This document shows positions 57,020 through 64,000 of a stretch of DNA of 64,000 nucleotides, in pieces. A model generated the notes under the pieces. It ran no database searches and was not told where the DNA came from. It saw only the letters and a program-made list of their open reading frames with translations. Each line of letters begins with the position of its first letter. Position 1 is the first letter of the stretch. Source of the DNA: Vibrio sp. HB236076 (GTDB lineage Bacteria > Pseudomonadota > Gammaproteobacteria > Enterobacterales > Vibrionaceae); NCBI RefSeq assembly GCF_040957575.1, contig NZ_CP162601.1, positions 2,294,001 to 2,358,000 of the forward strand. Direction: 5' to 3'. A program made the position numbers and the translations under genes.

Positions 57020-58936
57020 TTATTTTTTATCGTCTTTTACTTCTTCGAACTCAGCGTCAACAACGTCGTCATCAGCTGTGTTTTGCTCGCCTTGAGCGCT
57101 TGCACCCGCTTCCGCTTGTGCTTTTTGCTGTGCGATTTCCATTAGTTTTTGAGACGCTTCCATCAGAGCTTGAACTTTCGCTTCGATAGCTTCTTTGTCT
57201 TCGCCTTTACGAGCAGTTTCAACTTCCGCAATCGCCGCTTCAATCTTCTCTTTGTCTTCAGCAGGCAGTGCATCACCCGCTTCAGTCACTTGCTTGCGAG
57301 TTGCGTGAACCATTTGGTCTGCTTGGTTACGCGCAGAAGCGAGCTCTTCGAACTTTTTGTCCGCTTCTTTGTTTGCTTCTGCTTCTTGAACCATTTTCTC
57401 GATTTCTTCGTCAGACAAACCGCCAGAAGCTTGGATAGTGATCTTCTGCTCTTTACCTGTTTGCTTGTCTTTCGCAGACACGTTCAAGATACCGTCAGCG
57501 TCCAAGTCGAAAGTTACTTCGATTTGTGGCACACCACGTGGTGCAGGCTGAATGCCTTCTAGGTTGAATTGACCTAGAGACTTGTTGTAAGTCGCTTGCT
57601 TACGCTCACCTTGCAATACGTGAATCGTTACTGCGCTTTGGTTATCTTCTGCGGTTGAGAACACTTGATCCGCTTTAGTTGGGATTGTAGTGTTTTTCTC
57701 AATCAACTTCGTCATTACGCCGCCCATGGTTTCGATACCAAAAGAAAGCGGAGTTACGTCAAGAAGAAGAACGTCTTTCACGTCACCGGCAAGGACACCA
57801 CCTTGAACTGCAGCGCCAATCGCAACCGCTTCATCAGGGTTAACGTCACGGCGAGCTTCTTTACCGAAGAACTCAGCCACTTTCGCTTGTACCATTGGCA
57901 TACGTGTTTGACCACCGACCAAGATAACGTCAGTGATTTCACTCACAGACAGGTCAGCGTCAGCCAGTGCCACTTTAAGCGGCTCAAGTGAACGTTGAAC
58001 AAGATCTTCAACCAATGACTCAAGTTTGGCACGAGTCACTTTCACGTTCATGTGTTTAGGACCTGTTGCGTCTGCCGTTACGTATGGCAAGTTAACGTCA
58101 GTTTGCTGTGCTGAAGACAATTCGATCTTCGCTTTTTCTGCCGCTTCTTTAACGCGTTGCATCGCAAGTGGGTCGTTGCGAAGGTCGATGCCTTGCTCAG
58201 ACTTAAACTCGTCAACCAAGTAGTTGATCATACGGTTGTCAAAGTCTTCACCACCTAGGTGTGTATCACCGTTGGTTGCAAGAACTTCGAACGTTTGCTC
58301 GCCTTCCACTTCATCGATTTCGATGATTGAGATATCGAAAGTACCACCACCAAGGTCGTATACTGCGATAGTGCGATCGCCGCCTTTCTTATCTAGGCCG
58401 TAAGCCAGTGCCGCTGCGGTTGGCTCGTTGATAATACGTTTTACTTCAAGACCGGCGATACGGCCAGCGTCTTTTGTCGCTTGACGTTGAGCGTCGTTAA
58501 AGTAAGCAGGAACTGTAATGACCGCACCCGTTACTTCTTCACCTAGGTAGTCTTCTGCAGTTTTCTTCATTTTCTTAAGAACTTCTGCAGAGACTTGTGG
58601 CGCAGCCATTTTTTGGCCTTTCGCTTCAACCCAAGCATCGCCATTGTCAGCTTTGACAATTTTGTAAGGCATGATTTGAATATCACGTTGAACTTCTTCG
58701 TCTTCAAAACGACGACCGATCAAACGCTTAATTGCAAATAGCGTGTTTTCAGGGTTCGTAACTGCTTGACGTTTAGCAGGTTGACCGACAAGTGTTTCAC
58801 CGTCTTTGGTGTAAGCGATGACAGAAGGCGTAGTACGCTCACCTTCAGCATTTTCAATTACACGTGGTTTGTCACCGTCTAGAACTGCTAGACAAGAGTT
58901 AGTCGTACCTAAGTCAATACCAATGATTTTACCCAT
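57020..58936 (-). CDS. dnaK: Chaperone DnaK (Hsp70)
   Basis: Major ATP-dependent chaperone. 638 residues from the ATG at 58936 ([15 protein letters not shown], ribosome site GGAGAT 9 bases upstream); the longer frame runs into the sigma-32 promoter and is not used. Nucleotide-binding domain 1-385 with [19 protein letters not shown] near 195 and [12 protein letters not shown] near 335; linker [10 protein letters not shown] near 388; substrate domain and an acidic C-terminus ending EEVKDDKK (EEVD-like). Own sigma-32 promoter upstream; grpE precedes it. Confidence 0.98.
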   Translation of the reverse strand: MGKIIGIDLGTTNSCLAVLDGDKPRVIENAEGERTTPSVIAYTKDGETLVGQPAKRQAVTNPENTLFAIKRLIGRRFEDEEVQRDIQIMPYKIVKADNGDAWVEAKGQKMAAPQVSAEVLKKMKKTAEDYLGEEVTGAVITVPAYFNDAQRQATKDAGRIAGLEVKRIINEPTAAALAYGLDKKGGDRTIAVYDLGGGTFDISIIEIDEVEGEQTFEVLATNGDTHLGGEDFDNRMINYLVDEFKSEQGIDLRNDPLAMQRVKEAAEKAKIELSSAQQTDVNLPYVTADATGPKHMNVKVTRAKLESLVEDLVQRSLEPLKVALADADLSVSEITDVILVGGQTRMPMVQAKVAEFFGKEARRDVNPDEAVAIGAAVQGGVLAGDVKDVLLLDVTPLSFGIETMGGVMTKLIEKNTTIPTKADQVFSTAEDNQSAVTIHVLQGERKQATYNKSLGQFNLEGIQPAPRGVPQIEVTFDLDADGILNVSAKDKQTGKEQKITIQASGGLSDEEIEKMVQEAEANKEADKKFEELASARNQADQMVHATRKQVTEAGDALPAEDKEKIEAAIAEVETARKGEDKEAIEAKVQALMEASQKLMEIAQQKAQAEAGASAQGEQNTADDDVVDAEFEEVKDDKK

Positions 58937-58980
58937 CAGGCTATCTCCGATAAATTCTATTTTCGTTTGGCTATACCCCA

Positions 58981-59009
58981 TATATGGGGATGGACATTGG
59001 GCTTTCAAC
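58981..59009 (-). promoter_or_regulatory. Sigma-32 heat-shock promoter of dnaK
   Basis: Minus strand GTTGAA (59004-59009), 14-base spacer, CCCCATATA (58981-58989), a near-perfect match to CTTGAA-N13-15-CCCCATNT. Start of transcription would be about 35 bases before the dnaK ATG. Confidence 0.9.
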
Positions 59010-59287
59010 CCTTACTAACAAACAAAAATAATTAATGTTTGTTTCGCTTATGCCACATAGATAAGGGCGTCCACTTGCTTTTCAAGGGATACCAATAAAA
59101 AAAGTTCACTAATTTTAAAAAAATGCCTTTAAGACGGCTAATTTGTGTCAATGAACCGCTTAAATGTTTTAGCTATCACTCTATTTTTCAATAACTAAGG
59201 ATTGAGTCATTACAAGCTTTCACGAAAAAATTGAATCGTGAGGACGGAGTGATAAGCGCAATTAAATCAAGATCAGCTGAAAATAAA
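59010..59287. other. Intergenic region between dnaK promoter and grpE
   Basis: No gene or other signal recognised apart from the flanking sigma-32 promoter and the grpE terminator; AT-rich. Confidence 0.5.
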
Positions 59288-59319
59288 CAAGCCGGCTCAA
59301 CGTCAGTCGAGCCGGCTTG
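59288..59319 (-). terminator. Intrinsic terminator after grpE
   Basis: An 11-bp stem CAAGCCGGCTC / GAGCCGGCTTG with a 10-base loop; T-rich tail on the minus strand. Separates grpE and dnaK transcripts. Confidence 0.8.
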
Positions 59320-59343
59320 TGATAAAAAGCAAGGCTTAATGGA

Positions 59344-59946
59344 TTACTTAGACACCATCACCATGGCTGGGCGAATAACGCGGCCATTGAGTTCGTAACC
59401 TTTTTGCATCACGAACATCACGGTGTTCGGTTCGTGATCCGCACTTTCTTGAATTGACATCGCTTGATGATACTCAGGATTGAACGTTTCACCTTCTGGG
59501 TTGATTTCTTTCAGGCCAAACTTAGCGATGGTGTCAACAAATGACTTGTGTGTCATCTCCACACCTTCAAGCAAAGGTTTTACCGCTTCAGCTTCGGTAT
59601 CTGCCGCTTGAATTGCGCGCTCTAAGTTATCGATAACCGGTAAGAGCTCTTCGGCAAATTTATTCAGTGCAAATTTACGCGCTTTGTCAATTTCTTGCTC
59701 ACTGCGGCGACGGACGTTTTCCATTTCCGCTTTGGCACGCAAGACAGAATCTTGTTGCTCTTTCACTTTTGCTTCGCTGGCAGCTAATGCAGCTTCGAGT
59801 TGAGCAATTTGACTGTCTTGCTCAACATTGGCTTCATTCCACTCAACATCGGCGTCAGAACCCACGATCTCAGCTTCTGTCTCTTCAACCACTTCGACTT
59901 CAGGTTGCAGTTCTTCATCTTGAATTTTCTTATCTTCGTTGCTCAT
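59344..59946 (-). CDS. grpE: Nucleotide exchange factor GrpE
   Basis: Exchanges ADP on DnaK and acts as thermosensor. 200 residues from ATG at 59946 ([13 protein letters not shown]; ribosome site GGAGAT). Long N-terminal acidic and coiled-coil region (~50-110, [21 protein letters not shown] near 85), and a C-terminal beta-domain with [13 protein letters not shown] near 155 and [16 protein letters not shown] near 180. Preceded by a sigma-32 promoter; divergent from nadK. Confidence 0.97.
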   Translation of the reverse strand: MSNEDKKIQDEELQPEVEVVEETEAEIVGSDADVEWNEANVEQDSQIAQLEAALAASEAKVKEQQDSVLRAKAEMENVRRRSEQEIDKARKFALNKFAEELLPVIDNLERAIQAADTEAEAVKPLLEGVEMTHKSFVDTIAKFGLKEINPEGETFNPEYHQAMSIQESADHEPNTVMFVMQKGYELNGRVIRPAMVMVSK

Positions 59947-60041
59947 GATATCTCCAGAATTCAACGCTATGCCTTTCACACCTTTTAAGTTATGTTTCCT
60001 ATAAAGGCATAAAAATTCGCTTATTGAGGTAACTTGCCTTT

Positions 60042-60070
60042 ATTATGGGGACGATGTTTCCCGATTCAAG
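60042..60070 (-). promoter_or_regulatory. Sigma-32 heat-shock promoter of grpE
   Basis: Minus strand CTTGAA (60065-60070), 14-base spacer, CCCCATAAT (60042-60050): perfect -35 and consensus -10. About 95 bases before the grpE start. Confidence 0.92.
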
Positions 60071-60091
60071 TCCTTAGACCACGGAAAAACT

Positions 60092-60976
60092 ATGAAAAAA
60101 AACTTTAACGTGATCGCCATTATCGGTAAACCCCGAGATCAAAAAGCCATTCAAACCCATCGCGATTTATATCACTGGCTGACTAAGGCCGGTTACCAGG
60201 TCAAATTCGATGATCGCCTCGCGGATCTATTGGCTGATCTTCAAGGGGTTTCATTCATGAGTTTGCTCGAACTCAGTCAACACGCCGATTTGGCCATTGT
60301 GGTTGGTGGCGATGGTAATATGCTCGGCGCTGCGAGAATTTTATCTCGTTCGAGCATTCATGTCATTGGGGTGAATCGCGGCAACCTCGGTTTTTTAACC
60401 GATTTAAACCCCGAAGAATTCGAGCAATCACTCAGTGAAGTCCTCGCCGGTGAATACGTGCTTGAGGAGCGCTTTTTATTAGAAGCGGAGGTACACAGAC
60501 ACGGAGAATTAAAAACTCGCAACGCCGCCCTCAACGAAGCTGTGTTACACCCAGGCCAAGTGGCACACATGATCGAGTTTGAGGTTTATATTGATGACAC
60601 GTTTGCGTTTTCTCAGCGCTCAGACGGGTTGATAATCTCAACGCCCACCGGTTCAACGGCATATTCGCTGTCTGGCGGCGGGCCAATTTTATCGCCCAGT
60701 CTCAATGCCATCTCCCTGGTGCCGATGTTTCCACATACCCTATCGAGTCGTCCTTTAGTGGTCGACAGTAAGCGACGCATTAAACTGGTAGTATCGCCCA
60801 ATAACCGCGGTACACAAGAGGTGGTATGTGATGGGCAAGTATCCCTTTCTGTGAACCCCGGCGATGAAATACACATTTTTCAAAGTCCCAATGTGTTACA
60901 CCTCGTTCACCCTAAAGACTACAGTTACTATCACGTATTACGCAGTAAATTGGGCTGGTCGAGTAAACTTTTCTAA
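60092..60976 (+). CDS. nadK: NAD kinase
   Basis: ATP-dependent phosphorylation of NAD+ to NADP+. 294 residues; diacylglycerol-kinase-like fold with the VVGGDGNML motif near 70-78, [13 protein letters not shown] near 94-106, [16 protein letters not shown] near 187 and the C-terminal beta-sandwich. Divergent from grpE and followed by a long terminator before recN; order grpE-nadK-recN is conserved with E. coli. Confidence 0.97.
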   Translation: MKKNFNVIAIIGKPRDQKAIQTHRDLYHWLTKAGYQVKFDDRLADLLADLQGVSFMSLLELSQHADLAIVVGGDGNMLGAARILSRSSIHVIGVNRGNLGFLTDLNPEEFEQSLSEVLAGEYVLEERFLLEAEVHRHGELKTRNAALNEAVLHPGQVAHMIEFEVYIDDTFAFSQRSDGLIISTPTGSTAYSLSGGGPILSPSLNAISLVPMFPHTLSSRPLVVDSKRRIKLVVSPNNRGTQEVVCDGQVSLSVNPGDEIHIFQSPNVLHLVHPKDYSYYHVLRSKLGWSSKLF

Positions 60977-61054
60977 GCCGTCGAGCGGTTTAACTTCTGA
61001 TTCAACCGAACCTTTGAACATAAAATCAACCACTTAGATTGGTCACCCATCATC

Positions 61055-61116
61055 GCACTTTAAAAAAACGTTGTCGTATCTCGAAACATAAACAACGGAT
61101 TTTAAAGTGCTTTTTT
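61055..61116 (+). terminator. Intrinsic terminator after nadK
   Basis: Long stem GCACTTTAAAA / TTTTAAAGTGC (61055-61110) with an internal CGTTGT / ACAACG pairing, then six T residues. Confidence 0.82.
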
Positions 61117-61186
61117 ATGCTCATCACAAGCATTACCCCATACAACATTCTTAGATCAAAATCACAATTTTCACTTAGACTATTTA

Positions 61187-61224
61187 CTGTATAAAGGAAC
61201 AGTATATACTGTACTCATACACAG
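61187..61224 (+). promoter_or_regulatory. Multiple LexA (SOS) boxes upstream of recN
   Basis: CTGTATAAAGGAACAG (61187-61202) and CTGTACTCATACACAG (61209-61224) both fit CTGT-N8-ACAG; between them ACAGTATATACTGT forms a third palindrome in the opposite orientation. They end 28 bases before the recN ATG, so LexA would block initiation. recN is a multi-box SOS gene in E. coli as well. Confidence 0.92.
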
Positions 61225-61251
61225 TATGATTCTTTATACAGGACTTGTCTT

Positions 61252-62916
61252 ATGCTGGCTCATCTAAGCGTCAATAATTTTGCGATCGTCAAATCACTAC
61301 AACTCGAGCTTTCATCTGGAATGACCACCATTACTGGGGAAACCGGTGCCGGTAAATCCATTGCGATTGATGCCCTTGGACTGTGCTTAGGTGGCCGTGC
61401 TGAAGCGAGCATGGTTCGTCAAGGCGAGGAGAAAACCGAGGTCAGTGCCGCGTTTTTGCTCGATAATAATATCGCTGCTAAACGTTGGTTGGAAGACAAT
61501 GAATTACTCGAGGGGAAAGAGTGCATTTTACGCCGTACCATTTCTAAAGAAGGCCGCTCAAGAGCCTTTATCAATGGTGCGCCGGTTCCGCTTTCTCAAC
61601 TCAAAGCCCTTGGACAACTCTTGATCAACATTCACGGTCAGCACGCTCATCATCAGTTGATGAAAAGCGACCATCAAATGTCGATGCTCGATCAATACGC
61701 CAGCCATCACGGTTTGTTAAAGCAAACACGCCAGGCTTATCAATCTTGGCGCCAGGCTGATAATCATCTGAAAAACCTCAAAGAAAATAGCTTACAAAAC
61801 CAAGCACAAAAGCAGCTCTTAGAATACCAAATTAAAGAGCTCAACGAATTGGCGATTGGTGAAGACGAGTACGAGCAGCTTGAGCAAGAGCACAAACGCT
61901 TGTCTAACAGTGGTGATCTCGCGATGGCCAGCCAACAAGCGATTGACTTGCTGTATGAAAATGATGACGTTAACGCGATTGCTTTATTGCAATGTGTGAG
62001 TCAAACCTTGATCCAGCTTGCCGAGCTTGATGAGTCACTGAAAGAGTTACCAAACATGGTTTCCGAGGCGATGATCCAGCTGGAAGAAACCAACAATGAG
62101 CTTCGCCATTATTTGGATGCCATCGATGTCGATCCGCAGCGGATGGCCTTTGTTGAGCAGCGCTACTCTAAAGTGATGTCTTTGTCGAAAAAGCACCAAG
62201 TTGCTCCTGAATCACTGTATGAGCATCACCAGCAATTGCTCAGTGATATCGAACTGCTCGACAGCTCTGATGACCGATTAGAAGCGTTGCAAGAAGAAGT
62301 TGAACAGCACTATCAAACTTTCTTGCAAGCCTCAGAAAAACTGCATCAATCCAGACTGCGTTACGCGAAAGAGCTCAACACACTGATCACCCAAAGCATG
62401 CATGAACTCAGCATGGAAAAAGCGCAGTTTGCCATTGACATCAACTATGATGAACGCCGCCCTTCTCCAACCGGTTTGGACAACCTTTGCTTTATGGTAT
62501 CGACCAACCCAGGCCAACCATTACAGCCGATTGCCAAAGTCGCTTCGGGCGGTGAGCTTTCTCGGATTTCTTTGGCTATCCAAGTCATTACGGCGCAAAA
62601 AGTCGACACACCAAGTCTGATTTTTGATGAAGTCGATGTGGGAATTAGTGGCCCTACTGCGGCGGTTGTCGGTAAAATGCTGCGTCAACTTGGTCAATCA
62701 ACTCAGGTATTGTGTGTCACTCACTTACCACAAGTGGCAGGCTATGGGCACGAGCAATTATTTGTGGCCAAAGACACGCGCGATGGGCAAACCGAAACAC
62801 AAATGCGTCGCCTAAGCCCGCAACAGCGCATCGAAGAGTTAGCGCGTTTACTCGGTGGCAGCCAAATAACCGAATCGACACTGGCCAATGCACGCGAGCT
62901 TTTAATTGCCGCGTAA
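61252..62916 (+). CDS. recN: DNA repair protein RecN
   Basis: SMC-like ATPase acting in double-strand-break repair. 554 residues: Walker [17 protein letters not shown] near 29, long central coiled-coil (~170-360, e.g. [29 protein letters not shown]), signature [16 protein letters not shown] near 428, Walker [13 protein letters not shown] near 453 and the H-loop [13 protein letters not shown] near 487. LexA boxes upstream show SOS control. Confidence 0.98.
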   Translation: MLAHLSVNNFAIVKSLQLELSSGMTTITGETGAGKSIAIDALGLCLGGRAEASMVRQGEEKTEVSAAFLLDNNIAAKRWLEDNELLEGKECILRRTISKEGRSRAFINGAPVPLSQLKALGQLLINIHGQHAHHQLMKSDHQMSMLDQYASHHGLLKQTRQAYQSWRQADNHLKNLKENSLQNQAQKQLLEYQIKELNELAIGEDEYEQLEQEHKRLSNSGDLAMASQQAIDLLYENDDVNAIALLQCVSQTLIQLAELDESLKELPNMVSEAMIQLEETNNELRHYLDAIDVDPQRMAFVEQRYSKVMSLSKKHQVAPESLYEHHQQLLSDIELLDSSDDRLEALQEEVEQHYQTFLQASEKLHQSRLRYAKELNTLITQSMHELSMEKAQFAIDINYDERRPSPTGLDNLCFMVSTNPGQPLQPIAKVASGGELSRISLAIQVITAQKVDTPSLIFDEVDVGISGPTAAVVGKMLRQLGQSTQVLCVTHLPQVAGYGHEQLFVAKDTRDGQTETQMRRLSPQQRIEELARLLGGSQITESTLANARELLIAA

Positions 62917-62930
62917 TCTCCTCTCCATGA

Positions 62931-62970
62931 CAAACGCCCCAATGCAACGGGTAATCACAAGGGGCGTTTG
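62931..62970 (+). terminator. Hairpin after recN
   Basis: A perfect 10-bp stem CAAACGCCCC / GGGGCGTTTG with a 20-base loop, 15 bases after the recN stop. No T run follows, so it is a possible rather than a certain terminator. Confidence 0.45.
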
Positions 62971-63356
62971 ATGAAAAAAGTGCATCAACCTGACTTATCC
63001 CCCACGAATAATGGGAAATTATTTGCAACTTCTCGGTAATTCTGTAGTCTCAACAGCGGTTACAAGGAAGTCTATCGGCAGGTTACCATCCGATTTTTTG
63101 CATTGTACGTTACCCCATAAGCGGGTTTTCACTGTGGTGCTCAAAACCATCGGGCTTTAATCGGTATGACACCGTTACCCGTAACCCATAAAGCCGCTAA
63201 CCTAGCCAAAAGCGGATGTTAATTTGGGGCGAACAAAGCTACGCCCTTATGCGCTTTTTTTATCCCGTAAGGTTCTCAGTCAATCATTGGGGTTGGTATT
63301 ATCACGTGGGCTTGTTTATTATCAGCGCAGTACTCAGAGGTTTCGAAAGAAGAATT
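62971..63356. other. Leader/intergenic region before bamE, with short repeats and candidate sigma-E promoter
   Basis: About 385 bases with no gene; frames extending upstream from bamE start without a ribosome site and lack conservation signs. Features seen are a palindrome GTTAC-CC-GTAAC (63174-63185) and two related stretches GTTACCCCATAAGCG (63110 area) and GTAACCCATAAAGCC (63181-63195). A candidate sigma-E promoter is noted separately. Confidence 0.4.
63025..63053 (+). promoter_or_regulatory. Candidate sigma-E promoter of bamE
   Basis: GCAACTT, 16-base spacer, TCTCAA resembles the sigma-E consensus GGAACTT-N16-TCTGA. bamE belongs to the envelope-stress regulon in E. coli. The implied 5' leader of about 300 nt is long, so this is tentative. 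Confidence 0.35.
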
Positions 63357-63716
63357 ATGCAATCAAAGAAGTGGCTTATTACCATTCCCCTATCTATGGC
63401 CTTATTGTCTGGCTGTTCCGTACTCGAAAAATTGGTTTACCGCATTGATATCAATCAAGGTAATTATGTTGAGCAAACCGCGGTCGATAAACTTCGCTTT
63501 GGCATGACGATGAAGCAAGTCCAATACGTGTTAGGCTCGCCAATGTTGGTGGAAAATGGCTATCCGAATACTTGGTATTACATTTATCACCATACAGAAA
63601 ATCACGAAGAGTCTGTGCAAAAGAACCTGATAGTAAACTTTAATGATGAGGGGTTACTCAAAACGGTCTCTGGGGACTTTAAAGTCAGTGACCACTTCTT
63701 TGAAGCTTTGCAATAA
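63357..63716 (+). CDS. bamE: Outer-membrane assembly lipoprotein BamE
   Basis: Small lipoprotein of the BAM complex (formerly SmpA) that helps insert beta-barrel proteins. 119 residues from the ATG at 63357 with AAGAAG upstream: lipobox LLSGC gives the lipidated cysteine at residue 20; then the SmpA/OmlA core [20 protein letters not shown] followed by [10 protein letters not shown] and the conserved NTWYYIYH. A longer in-frame N-terminus would place the signal peptide internally and is rejected. It is convergent with rnfH, with which its terminator overlaps. Confidence 0.96.
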   Translation: MQSKKWLITIPLSMALLSGCSVLEKLVYRIDINQGNYVEQTAVDKLRFGMTMKQVQYVLGSPMLVENGYPNTWYYIYHHTENHEESVQKNLIVNFNDEGLLKTVSGDFKVSDHFFEALQ

Positions 63717-63761
63717 CATTTAAAGGCTTTCATTGCCTTTGCAAAGCAACCCAAACATGTA

Positions 63762-63787
63762 AGGCACCATGACGGTGCCTATTTTTT
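63762..63787 (+). terminator. Intrinsic terminator after bamE
   Basis: AGGCACC-ATGAC-GGTGCCT then a T run (ATTTTTT); overlaps the rnfH stop codon. Confidence 0.88.
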
Positions 63788-64000
63788 ATTCTCATTTTTA
63801 GCTTGCTCGGCACGCTTGCGGCGAATTTCTTTTGGATCAGCAAGAAGCGGCCGGTAGATCTCAATTCTATCTTGGTCGCGAACGTTGGCATCGAGTTTGA
63901 TGTTGCGGCTAAACACACCCACTTTGTTTTTATCGAGATCAATCTCTGGGAACGCCTCTAATATCCCAGACTGTTCGATAATAGAACGTACTGTCGCCTC
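63779..64000 (-). CDS. rnfH: RnfH family ubiquitin-like protein (RatB), 5' end outside window
   Basis: Reading the minus strand from base 64000, 73 codons run to a TAG at 63779-63781 with no stop: [20 protein letters not shown], then [40 protein letters not shown] and a basic tail [13 protein letters not shown]. This matches the C-terminal three-quarters of RnfH/RatB (UPF0125), a beta-grasp protein of unknown function usually encoded with ratA and opposite bamE. The start is beyond the right edge. Confidence 0.93.
   Translation of the reverse strand, partial: EATVRSIIEQSGILEAFPEIDLDKNKVGVFSRNIKLDANVRDQDRIEIYRPLLADPKEIRRKRAEQAKNENKK

Noticed and set aside
58937..59008. 24-codon extension of dnaK
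   Set aside because: It covers the sigma-32 promoter and the leader; the ATG at 58936 has the ribosome site and canonical [11 protein letters not shown].
63006..63024. AATAATGGGAAATTATTT as a Fur box
   Set aside because: Only loosely palindromic and a poor match to the 19-bp Fur consensus; position before bamE gives no functional support.
63216..63356. N-terminal extension of bamE by 47 codons
   Set aside because: It would bury the lipoprotein signal peptide inside the protein; the ATG at 63357 has a ribosome site and the normal length.
1..64000. tRNA or rRNA genes, CRISPR arrays, prophage or complete IS elements
   Set aside because: Scanned by eye on both strands; no cloverleaf with a GTTCRA loop, no spaced direct repeats, no integrase or transposase. 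A tRNA scan would be needed to be certain.

Overview
The window is a continuous, gene-dense stretch of the main chromosome of a gammaproteobacterium, almost certainly a member of the Vibrionaceae (Vibrio or a close relative). The evidence is a sodium-type flagellar stator pair (pomA/pomB) beside thiI, a competence-type minor pilin cluster next to dnaJ-dnaK-grpE, a TPR gene plus a degenerate-GGDEF gene beside queF and ppnN, and a RibB protein fused to a dead GTP cyclohydrolase II-like domain. Base composition looks even and every large gene is intact. I see no prophage, complete insertion sequence, CRISPR array, rRNA or tRNA gene. The two end genes (dacA and rnfH) are cut by the window edges.

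Layout. 1-4.8 kb: dacA (end), ybeD, lipB-lipA (lipoate), glyA. 5-9.3 kb: a YitT-type membrane protein, gmhB, and the MetJ-controlled methionine importer metNIQ. 9.3-21.3 kb: a DUF2310 zinc-ribbon gene coupled to syd, queF, two genes with degenerate GGDEF-like domains, ppnN, xni, rlmM, a DUF423 gene, an alpha/beta hydrolase and gcvA, with the small RNA gene gcvB divergent from gcvA. 21.7-35 kb: thiI, pomB-pomA, xseB-ispA-dxs, pgpA-thiL-nusB-ribH-ribBX-ribE-ribD-nrdR, an order close to that of E. coli. 35-44 kb: proA-proB, crl, frsA, gpt, a purine permease and pepD, also in E. coli-like order. 44-51 kb: a desuccinylase/aspartoacylase-like gene, purL and mltF. 51-55.3 kb: a tiny basic gene, tadA and four minor pilin genes. 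55.6-64 kb: dnaJ, dnaK, grpE, nadK, recN, bamE and rnfH.

Regulation visible in the DNA ties several regions together. PurR-like operators lie before glyA, the purine permease and purL. Tandem MetJ boxes precede metN. Sigma-32 promoters precede grpE and dnaK. Two or three overlapping LexA boxes precede recN. GcvA and GcvB form the usual divergent glycine/amino-acid control pair.

The least explained parts are (i) a 31-codon reading frame at 41795-41890 (minus strand) with its own promoter, a leader of four stacked hairpins and an intrinsic terminator; (ii) a 43-codon, very basic reading frame at 51683-51814 with a strong ribosome site and its own terminator; (iii) a 161-bp imperfect inverted repeat (28823-28983) whose arm recurs twice elsewhere; and (iv) the adjacent pair of genes whose GGDEF-like domains have lost the signature motif. 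These are the best candidates for undescribed biology here. Everything else is recognisable core genome.
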